Assembly (NCBI GenBank): GCA_905198295.1
Contig: CAJKBW010000020.1
Span: 1 to 38,187, forward strand
From: an uncultured Oscillospiraceae bacterium
Lineage (GTDB): Bacteria > Bacillota > Clostridia > Oscillospirales > Acutalibacteraceae
DNA length: 38,187 bases
Reading direction: 5' to 3'
The notes beneath the pieces are model-generated. The model made no database searches, was not told the origin of the DNA, and worked only from the letters and a program-made list of their open reading frames with translations. The translations under genes were made by a program, and so were the position numbers. Shown here in pieces: positions 32,736 to 38,187 of this stretch. Numbering within the stretch: position 1 is the stretch's first letter; each line of letters starts with the position of its first letter.

Positions 32736-34679
32736 TTACAGCATCGCATTTCTGGCATGCAAAATCCATTTCGGCCGATCCAGCGGATTTACTCCCCGGC
32801 GCGGCGCTGTCTTTCCCAGCTCAAGAGGGCACTCCTGATACCCGTAAAACACCGATGCATAGGTTCCTTTGCCGGACGTCATGGACCGGAATGCGATCGG
32901 GTAATCGAGTGAAGTAGCAACAGGCAGAATTGCTTCCAGTGTGAACTGCCCCCGCTGCATGATCGGCGTATCAAAGGTGCCGCGCATGTTAAGAACGTCG
33001 CGGATCACTCCGCCTAAAAATTCTTCCCCTGCGGAAACGGTCACCTTCATCAACGGTTCCAGCAGTGTGGTCCCGCTGTTGGTCAGCGCCTGCAGAACGG
33101 CGACCGGTGTCGCCACAAAGAAATCAAGCGGATGCGTATGCACATGATGGTGCTCTCCGCCGATCAGGGTAAATTTCGCGTCGGTGACCTCCCAGCCGAG
33201 CGGCCCCTGCTTCAGGGAACGAAACAGGCTCGTTTCGACGTGATTCTGATAGCGGTACGGCAGCTGCTTCTCCTTGATCACCGATTCATAGCGGATTCCG
33301 CTGCCTCGGGGCAGCGGCTCCACCAGCAGCCGGACAACCGCCCAGCAGGGCTTCGGCATGGTATATACCTCAAGCCCTTCCGCAGTACCGGCAGGCGTCT
33401 CCTTGTAAATAACCGTAGGCGCTGAAAAAGAGACCGTGAGATGATAGCGTTCCCGGATCAGCTCGGTCAGAATCTCCAGCTGGATCATACCGGTGATGCT
33501 TAGATGCAGCTCCCGGCTTTCCCGTATCCACTCCAAATCCAAAAGCGGATCCTCCTCGGAAAGCTCCTGCAAAGCCTCCACAAGAACGGGCAGTTCCCCC
33601 TCGCTTGCGGAGAACGCCTGTACTTTGAGCAGCGGTACAGCAAGCCGGCAGCAGCGGTGAACTGGCAGGCTGCCGAGAATATCCCCGGTTTTGATTTGGG
33701 ACAAACCGTAAACGGCGCCGATTTCGCCGCTGCGGATTTCCCCGGCATCGATTGTCTTTGTCCCGTTGAACCGGCGGATCTGCGTGATCTTTTGGGCCTG
33801 CTCAGACCCCAGAACAACTATGCTGTCTCGATTCTGAATATGACCGGAAAACAGCCGGATATGAGCCGCCTTGCCCATCGCCGGGTCATGCTCCACTTTA
33901 TACACCACGCCAGAGAGAGGCTGATCATCGCGATGAGCTGCTGCCGGCAGATAACGCAGGATGCCGTCGAGCAGCTCCTGTATGCCCTTCCCCTGTTTCG
34001 CGCTGGAAAAGAACACCGGAAACAATGCTCTGTCCGCCGTGCCGGTACGCAGGGCTTCGAGCAGCCGGTCCGGCTCCACCAACGTTTCTTCGATGTAGGC
34101 CAGTTCCATCGCTTCATCAAATTCCGCCGCCGCTTCCAGCGCATCTTCCCAATAGGTTTCCGAAGCGATAATTCGGCAGTCATCGGTTCCCGGCGCGGCA
34201 ACCGTCTGTGTGACGAACAGCCGGCCGGTCAGCTCCTGCCGTATCTGCCGGAGCACCTCCGGAATCCGGCAGCCGGGCCGATCCACCTTGTTGATCAGAA
34301 ACAGCGTAGGAATCCGCAGCTGTTTCAGCGCCATCCACAGCAGTCTTGTCTGCGGCTGCACGCCTTCCGCTGCGGAAATAACCAGCACAGCACCGTCCAG
34401 CACACCCAGGCAGCGCTCCACTTCACCGATAAAATCCACATGACCGGGCGTATCAATCAGATTGACCGTCACGTCCTGACAGCGCAGGGAAGCGGCGGCT
34501 GCTTTGACCGAAATTCCCCGCCGGCGTTCCACTTCCAGCCAGTCGGTGTGCGATGTGCCGGCGTCAACACTCCCCGCCTGACGTATGCTGCCGCCCAGAT
34601 ATAAGAGCTGCTCGGTCACCGAGGTCTTGCCAGCGTCAACATGTGCCAGAATGCCAAGATTTATCGTTTCCTCAGACAA
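32736..34679 (-). CDS. TetM-like ribosome-associated GTPase of the EF-G superfamily
   Basis: This 647-residue protein is close in length to TetM (639). G1 NLGILAHVDAGKTS, G3 IDTPGHVDF and G4 INKVDRPG show a working GTPase domain, and EF-G domains II-V follow. Members with the tetracycline-resistance role free the ribosome of drug through a domain IV loop with the sequence YSPV. Here the aligned loop (510-516) reads HHHVHTH, so drug displacement may differ or be lost. The start is TTG at 34679 behind a weak GGGTGA site, 22 bases after the relic recombinase stop. The C-terminus lacks obvious truncation. It is coupled to the DUF2809 gene. It could be a housekeeping ribosome factor or a resistance protein; sequence alone cannot decide. 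Confidence 0.82.
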   Translation of the reverse strand: MSEETINLGILAHVDAGKTSVTEQLLYLGGSIRQAGSVDAGTSHTDWLEVERRRGISVKAAAASLRCQDVTVNLIDTPGHVDFIGEVERCLGVLDGAVLVISAAEGVQPQTRLLWMALKQLRIPTLFLINKVDRPGCRIPEVLRQIRQELTGRLFVTQTVAAPGTDDCRIIASETYWEDALEAAAEFDEAMELAYIEETLVEPDRLLEALRTGTADRALFPVFFSSAKQGKGIQELLDGILRYLPAAAHRDDQPLSGVVYKVEHDPAMGKAAHIRLFSGHIQNRDSIVVLGSEQAQKITQIRRFNGTKTIDAGEIRSGEIGAVYGLSQIKTGDILGSLPVHRCCRLAVPLLKVQAFSASEGELPVLVEALQELSEEDPLLDLEWIRESRELHLSITGMIQLEILTELIRERYHLTVSFSAPTVIYKETPAGTAEGLEVYTMPKPCWAVVRLLVEPLPRGSGIRYESVIKEKQLPYRYQNHVETSLFRSLKQGPLGWEVTDAKFTLIGGEHHHVHTHPLDFFVATPVAVLQALTNSGTTLLEPLMKVTVSAGEEFLGGVIRDVLNMRGTFDTPIMQRGQFTLEAILPVATSLDYPIAFRSMTSGKGTYASVFYGYQECPLELGKTAPRRGVNPLDRPKWILHARNAML

Positions 34680-34701
34680 GCGAATTCACCCGCTTTATTT
34701 T

Positions 34702-34845
34702 TCATATATACCGCACGGCGTTATACCGCAAAGGCTTTCCATTCTGCCGGATGATATGATGTTCCTCCAAATACCTGTGAATATCTTTAGGGATTCCAGC
34801 AGTATGTCCATCAATGGATTCTTCTCTGGTTGTCCGTGGTTGGAT
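34702..34845 (-). pseudogene. Remnant of a serine recombinase
   Basis: In one frame ending in TGA at 34702, about 45 codons resemble the recombinase domain of large serine recombinases: a Gly-His-Thr-Ala stretch, then IPKDIHRYLEEHHII, then RQNGKPLRYNAVRYI before the stop. No catalytic Ser domain, start codon or C-terminal part remains. The segment overlaps the HTH relic in the neighbouring frame, as expected after deletion and frameshift. The identification rests on pattern memory, not a search. Confidence 0.42.
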
Positions 34846-34942
34846 GGTTGATTGCCGTCTGGGTAACGGTCCCGATCAACTTCGCCACCTTGATTTGTGA
34901 CAGCTTCATGTTGTCCCTCAAATACTTCAGCCGACTTCCCAT
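34811..34942 (-). pseudogene. Truncated XRE-type HTH protein
   Basis: A 43-codon frame starting at ATG 34942 reads RLKYLRDNMKLSQIKVAKLI then GTVTQTAIN, the first three helices of an XRE-like helix-turn-helix. It breaks off where the usual Tyr-Glu-x-Gly turn should follow and stops at 34811. The downstream sequence continues as a recombinase-like frame. It is probably the start of a lost regulator, though a short functional DNA-binding peptide is not excluded. Confidence 0.5.
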
Positions 34943-35496
34943 AAATTCTCTATCTAAAGCAATTCACCTCGCAAATACTATTTATAACACAACATTTATG
35001 TATCGTCAATTTGTTTAACCAATGCACATTTGCCTTTTGCAGACGAAAATAGGGAAAGCGCCCGAACGCATAAAAACATGCTGTCCAGGCGCTATTTTAA
35101 ATGATTCTTCTGTTTCTCTTTTTGAACACATATTAAATAGATTAGTACTTACATGGGCACGCGTTGAATATCCGTCGGCTTTTTTGAGAACGAAAAAACC
35201 ATGTCGTCCACCCCGTCGTATCCAGACTTTTCTGCATTTTACAGACGAAAATCCCCCCCGCTATGGAAGCAATGCAATATCTCCACCTTGTTGAGCTGGA
35301 ATCAAAATTTTCGTCTGCGAAGCCCGCCCGCTCCCCTCGGCCGATTTTTTGTCAAAAAGTTTGGCACGCACCCGTTGGCGTTACTTCTCAAGGCACCTGA
35401 TTTCGCTTTTGATTTCTTTAATCCGCTGGTTGGATTCGACCTCATGATTCTTTCCATCATAAACTGCATAGAATCTATCGAATCATCTCAATCGTT
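34943..35496. other. AT-richer stretch without a recognised gene
   Basis: No open frame here resembles a known protein. The minus strand holds a 38-codon frame (35015-35131, begins MCSKRETEESFK) without a ribosome site, and an open stretch of about 32 codons (35381-35480) rich in Glu, Lys and Ile with no start codon. A 12-base word, GCAGACGAAAAT, occurs at 35039-35050, nearly identical at 35241-35252, and inverted at 35307-35318. Taken with the relics on its left, it looks like a decayed mobile element. Confidence 0.5.
35241..35318. repeat. Inverted 11-base repeat pair
   Basis: CAGACGAAAAT at 35242-35252 and its reverse complement at 35307-35317 are 54 bases apart. A direct copy lies at 35040-35050. 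They could be relic element ends or a short dispersed repeat. Confidence 0.4.
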
Positions 35497-36153
35497 CTAT
35501 GAATCTGCCGAACTGGCAGAAGACAAGGCTATTCCAAATTCCACAAAACAATAGCGGTCATCCCAATAGGGCGGCGAACCGCCTTCCCAGTCGGGCTTAT
35601 CCGTAAACGTTGCGGGCGCCACCATATGGCTCTCTCCACAGGCACGGTGATGGGGACCCAGCAGATTACGGTTACCGGAATACAGGCATAGCTCTATCCG
35701 GTTCTCCCCATCCGTTATCCACTCGGTTACATCCAGACGATAGGGCGCGAAAGCGAAAGCTCCCGCATCATTACCGTTTACTCGAACGGTCGCCACCGGC
35801 ATATTCAAACTATCCGCAGACAAAATATAGCGGCGGTTTGCCTCCTTATTCACGCAGAACTGCCGGCTGACCGTCAGCTTTCCGGTAAAGAACCAATAGC
35901 CGCTGGCGGTAATATCGCGAATATCCACCACCGTTTTTGGCGGAGCCAGACGGAAGCTTCCCTGTGCACGCAAAGCCCGGCGGGGCAGTTGCTGAACTTC
36001 CCCCTCCAGTTCGGTGGAAAAATCCCCAAACAGGTAACAGCTCTCCAGCTCTGTGTCTAGTGTCAGGCGGTTCTTCTCACTCTCATGCACGTTTTCTCCG
36101 AACAGTACCGCGTACACTTCATCCCGCTGGGAAAATCGTGCGGACATCTCCAA
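35497..36153 (-). pseudogene. C-terminal fragment of a glycoside hydrolase
   Basis: The 218-residue frame resembles the C-terminal galactose-binding beta-sandwich of large GH2/GH78/GH106-like enzymes: DITASGYWFFTGKL, then RYILSADSLNMPVATVRVNG, FAPYRLDVTEW and SGNRNLLGPHH. All catalytic domains are absent; intact relatives would be several hundred residues longer. It begins at TTG 36153 (or ATG 36147) behind an AGGAGGG site 10 bases upstream, so it might still be translated. The final residues (SSASSADS) are low-complexity and probably run past the original end. It starts 48 bases from tRNA-Leu, suggesting that a deletion or integration event at the tRNA removed the rest. Confidence 0.6.
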
Positions 36154-36200
36154 AATATTTTTTCCCTCCTGAAGATTGTATCACTCATATGAGAATAGTC

Positions 36201-36282
36201 TGGTGCGGGTGACAGGACTTGAACCTGCACGCCGAAGCAATGGCTCCTAAGACCATCGTGTCTGCCATTCCACCACACCCGC
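36201..36282 (-). tRNA. tRNA-Leu (UAG anticodon)
   Basis: The 82-base gene folds with the acceptor GCGGGTG paired to CACCCGC and an encoded CCA end (36201-36203). The anticodon loop CTTAGGA gives anticodon UAG, reading CUN Leu codons, and the T-arm loop is TTCAAGT. A long variable arm (TGCTTCGGCGT) marks class II. Its own promoter lies just upstream. It is not the expected partner of the CUC T-box, which would use GAG. Confidence 0.95.
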
Positions 36283-36295
36283 AAAACCGTCTTTT

Positions 36296-36324
36296 ACTAT
36301 ATCATGATCCGCTGGTTTTGACAA
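36296..36324 (-). promoter_or_regulatory. Promoter of tRNA-Leu
   Basis: The minus strand has TTGTCA (36319-36324), 17 bases, TATAGT (36296-36301). The predicted start is about seven bases before the mature tRNA end. Confidence 0.8.
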
Positions 36325-36356
36325 CCATTTCTTTTGCACCACGGTACTAAATTACA

Positions 36357-37139
36357 CTATTTTACCAGCAGGTCATCGAGGTGGGCGCGATGGAGGGCGG
36401 CCTTGATCGGCACATACAGAAGAATAGCCCCCACAATGGAAAAAGCGCCGTTGATAAAGGTAGCGGGGAGGCTGGCCAGAGCCAGACCCATAGCAACCGG
36501 AAGCGCACTGCCCGCCAAAACTTTTTCAACCGTACCGAAAACAAACTCACCCGCCACATTAAAGGCGATACCGGAAACGGCGCCCAAAATGGCAAACAAA
36601 ATTTCCGGATCTCCTTTTTTTCGGCATACTGCTACCAAAAGAACCAAGGCCAGAAGCACGCCCAGCGTCAGGAGAAAAACGCAGGCGATAGCAGGAACCG
36701 CAGCAAAGCTTTCCTGTCCGGAAAGTTTTCCGAACAAAAGAATGCCGCCGATCACCAGAGACACCGCCGACGCAGTTCCCAGTCCCCAATAGGGATGACG
36801 GCTCTTTTCTCCGCGTCCCAAGCGGGCAACCAGGCCGGTAAACAACCCGATGCCGAATTTCAAAATCACGGTTTTGAAAGCGGATGTGGGATAAAAGATC
36901 AGGTCGAACAGCCCCATCCCGATCGATCCGGAAAGGCCGCCCTGCCATCCGCCGATCAGCAGTGCCGCTAAAATGACCACCATGTTGCCCAGATGGATAA
37001 ACGGCGTTCCCACCGGCGCCGGATAAGGAATGCGAAACACCGTCAAAGCGACATAAGCCATTCCGGCAAACAGTGCGATAAGTACAATGCGCAGCAGGTG
37101 CCGGGTTCCCTTGCTGTATTTCTGATTTTGCTCTTTCAT
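36357..37139 (-). CDS. ECF transporter S component, enlarged form
   Basis: This 260-residue integral membrane protein is the substrate-binding S subunit of an energy-coupling-factor vitamin importer that shares the EcfA/EcfT module, which is not encoded here. Landmarks are the N-terminal helix with ALFAGMAYVALTVF, then GTPFIHLGNMVVILAALLIGG and GFGIGLF-like FGIGLFTGLVARLG. S components are usually about 170-200 residues. The extra length is mostly a region of two hydrophobic helices (about residues 115-180) before the usual helices 5 and 6. The ATG at 37139 follows GAGGGGG; the in-frame ATG at 37175 has no ribosome site. The substrate is unknown. No riboswitch is visible in the 25-base leader. 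Confidence 0.82.
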   Translation of the reverse strand: MKEQNQKYSKGTRHLLRIVLIALFAGMAYVALTVFRIPYPAPVGTPFIHLGNMVVILAALLIGGWQGGLSGSIGMGLFDLIFYPTSAFKTVILKFGIGLFTGLVARLGRGEKSRHPYWGLGTASAVSLVIGGILLFGKLSGQESFAAVPAIACVFLLTLGVLLALVLLVAVCRKKGDPEILFAILGAVSGIAFNVAGEFVFGTVEKVLAGSALPVAMGLALASLPATFINGAFSIVGAILLYVPIKAALHRAHLDDLLVK

Positions 37140-37170
37140 ACGGTTATCCCCCTCAAAACGTTCCGGATGT

Positions 37171-37200
37171 ATCATACCGCAACTTCTGGGAAAAAGTCAA
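37171..37200 (-). promoter_or_regulatory. Promoter of the ECF S gene
   Basis: The minus strand has TTGACT (37195-37200), 18 bases, TATGAT (37171-37176). The leader is about 25 bases, too short for a riboswitch. Confidence 0.7.
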
Positions 37201-37302
37201 ATTTTCTCCACATTTCGAGCAGATTGCCTGAGCAAAGCTTTCATAAATCTTCATAAGTTGTACATTTTTTGTTTACGGTTATTCCACAAGCTTCCGTTAT
37301 CA

Positions 37303-37308
37303 TATAGT
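37303..37308 (+). promoter_or_regulatory. Likely -10 of the USP-like gene
   Basis: TATAGT lies 27 bases before the start codon. The best -35 (TTATTC, 18 bases upstream) is poor, so an activator or another sigma factor may be involved. Short CATAA repeats lie upstream near 37235-37255. Confidence 0.35.
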
Positions 37309-37334
37309 AGAACGAAAGATGAAAGGAGGTTCAT

Positions 37335-37766
37335 ATGTTGAGCAGCCAATCCTCGGCCAATGTTTTGGTATGCGTTACCGACCAGCCCAGCTGCCGGCGG
37401 CTGATTCTGGCCGGCGACACCATCGCCCGCCGCAGCGGAATTCCGGTCAAGGTTGTGACCATCCTCCCTCCCGGAGCTGTATCTCCGCGTACGGCAGACA
37501 CTTTGCAGACGTTATACAATATTGCCGGCAAGCTCGGTGCGGAAATGACCGTGTATTTTAACGATGAACCAGCATTGACCGCAGCTGTCCATGCGCGCAA
37601 GACCAACGCTGTGCATATCGTCAGCGGATCGCCGGGCGCGCAAAGCAACCTGTTTGTGGAAACAATCAAATCGCTGCTGCCGGAGGTTCCGCTTTCTGTG
37701 GTGGATGAAAATGAGCAGATGCTGACCTTCCCCGCCATGAGCGCATCTCCTGCGGTACAGAGATGA
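37335..37766 (+). CDS. UspA-like universal stress domain protein
   Basis: This 143-residue single-domain protein has an HUP/UspA-like fold. The first strand ANVLVCVTDQPSCRRLI resembles the USP domain of KdpD and related proteins (VLVCVT, then arginine). A later strand KTNAVHIVSGSPGAQSNLF matches the region that often carries a nucleotide-binding G-x-x-G; the full ATP signature is not complete here. Relatives bind nucleotides and are induced by stress or potassium limitation, but the role here is unknown. AAAGGAGG precedes the ATG by seven bases. A terminator follows. It diverges from the ECF S gene. Confidence 0.65.
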   Translation: MLSSQSSANVLVCVTDQPSCRRLILAGDTIARRSGIPVKVVTILPPGAVSPRTADTLQTLYNIAGKLGAEMTVYFNDEPALTAAVHARKTNAVHIVSGSPGAQSNLFVETIKSLLPEVPLSVVDENEQMLTFPAMSASPAVQR

Positions 37767-37784
37767 ATAAACCGTAACCATCAG

Positions 37785-37823
37785 CCGGGCGGCGGGAGTC
37801 AAACTCCTGCCGTCCGGTTTTCC
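37785..37823 (+). terminator. Rho-independent terminator
   Basis: A 15-base stem with mismatches (37785-37799 against 37803-37817, CCGG ends) is followed by TTTTCC. It ends the USP-like gene. Confidence 0.75.
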
Positions 37824-37828
37824 GCTTC

Positions 37829-37857
37829 TTGACACCACAAACAAAAAGCTCTACAAT
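37829..37857 (+). promoter_or_regulatory. Promoter of the Cys-rich peptide gene
   Basis: A perfect TTGACA (37829-37834), 17 bases, TACAAT (37852-37857) precede the start codon by about 38 bases. Confidence 0.8.
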
Positions 37858-37894
37858 ACACTTGCGCATGTATGGATCGGAAAGGAGAATGCCT

Positions 37895-38110
37895 GTGTCT
37901 CTCGCGGATGGTATCATTCTGGCCTGCGTTTTGGTTGCTGTCATCGGCGGCGTGGGGTATTCGCTATATCGGAAACGCCGCGGCAAAGGCTGCTGTTCCG
38001 GCGGCTGTGCACAGTGCTGTGGATGCACACAGGATTCTTCCCAAGATGCAAGAAAGACTCACAACGATTCGGGCATCCCGCCTTGTCAAGAGAATAACCG
38101 TGATTTATAA
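37895..38110 (+). CDS. FeoB-associated Cys-rich membrane protein
   Basis: This is a 71-residue peptide with one N-terminal membrane helix (about residues 5-25, IILACVLVAVIGGVGYSLY), a basic cap RKRRGKG and a Cys-rich tail CCSGGCAQCCGC. This is the layout of the small proteins that accompany FeoB ferrous-iron transporters and may handle iron on the cytoplasmic side. I chose GTG at 37895, seven bases after AGGAG; the ATG at 37889 is too close to that site. No feoA or feoB is adjacent, and the gene has its own promoter and terminator. The C-terminal 25 residues (Asp, Asn, Gln-rich) have no known motif. Confidence 0.8.
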   Translation: MSLADGIILACVLVAVIGGVGYSLYRKRRGKGCCSGGCAQCCGCTQDSSQDARKTHNDSGIPPCQENNRDL

Positions 38111-38113
38111 TGA

Positions 38114-38144
38114 AAGCTGGACACAAAGTGTGTCCGGCTTTTTT
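38114..38144 (+). terminator. Rho-independent terminator
   Basis: The stem AGCTGGACAC pairs with GTGTCCGGCT around AAAGT and is followed by TTTTT. It ends the Cys-rich peptide gene. Confidence 0.8.
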
Positions 38145-38170
38145 AACGTGTCAGTAAGAGAGGTGCCGCA

Positions 38171-38187
38171 ATGTTTGCGAAACTGCA
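38171..38187 (+). CDS. Start of a further gene, cut by the window edge
   Basis: An ATG at 38171 behind GAGAGGTG starts MFAKL and runs off the end. The first residues are compatible with peptide chain release factor 1 (often MF-x-KL), but five codons cannot support a call. Confidence 0.35.

Noticed and set aside
34690..36290. An attachment-site repeat of the tRNA-Leu 3' end
   Set aside because: I scanned the block by eye for the tRNA end sequence and found no second copy.
37140..37334. A vitamin riboswitch ahead of the ECF S gene
   Set aside because: The promoter leaves only about 25 bases of leader, and no aptamer pattern was visible.

Overview
The window looks like a piece of chromosome from an anaerobic, spore-forming member of the Clostridia, most likely Oscillospiraceae or Butyricicoccaceae. 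The clues are the moderately high GC content, strong AGGAGG-type ribosome sites, TTG and GTG starts, a SpoVAF/GerA-type spore protein, a T-box leader, an ECF-transporter S subunit, a type 1B PyrD/PyrK pair and a FeoB-associated Cys-rich membrane peptide. The family placement is inference from gene content, not a computed phylogeny. Most of the window is housekeeping sequence, with one degraded mobile-element region near 34.7-36.2 kb.

Layout. 1-6.2 kb, minus strand: a Xer-type recombinase behind a 36-bp palindrome, an endonuclease Q-UvrD helicase fusion, and a Na/Pi cotransporter with PhoU domain. 6.2-10 kb: pyridoxal kinase, a GNAT acetyltransferase, SpoVAF and a DUF4190 membrane protein. 10-13.3 kb: tsaE-tsaB-upp (minus) diverging from a RodA/FtsW gene (plus). 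13.3-21.7 kb: a pyrimidine operon, pyrC-pyrF-carA-carB-pyrK-pyrD (minus), with a clear promoter ahead of pyrC. 21.7-25.3 kb: mnmA, a Gfo/Idh/MocA oxidoreductase and a lipoprotein SGNH esterase. 25.3-31.9 kb: valS diverges from a leucine T-box leader followed by leuA, leuB and a sugar O-acetyltransferase. 32-34.7 kb: DUF1905, DUF2809 and a TetM-like GTPase. 34.7-36.2 kb: relics of an HTH gene and a serine recombinase, unexplained AT-richer sequence, and the C-terminal piece of a glycoside hydrolase just downstream of tRNA-Leu(UAG). 36.3-38.2 kb: an ECF S component, a USP-like protein, the Cys-rich peptide and the first codons of another gene.

The genes mostly form standard modules: UMP synthesis plus uracil salvage, tRNA t6A and s2U modification, leucine synthesis controlled by tRNA-Leu charging, and cell-wall elongation. 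The observation I rate highest is in the pyrimidine operon. CarA, the glutaminase subunit of carbamoyl-phosphate synthetase, lacks all three catalytic triad residues (Cys to Gly, His to Glu, Glu to Ala) while the rest of the protein and CarB look intact. This suggests an ammonia-dependent enzyme. Second are the EndoQ-UvrD fusion and a TetM-like factor whose tetracycline-displacing loop is replaced by a His-rich loop. No CRISPR array, intact insertion sequence or prophage was seen.
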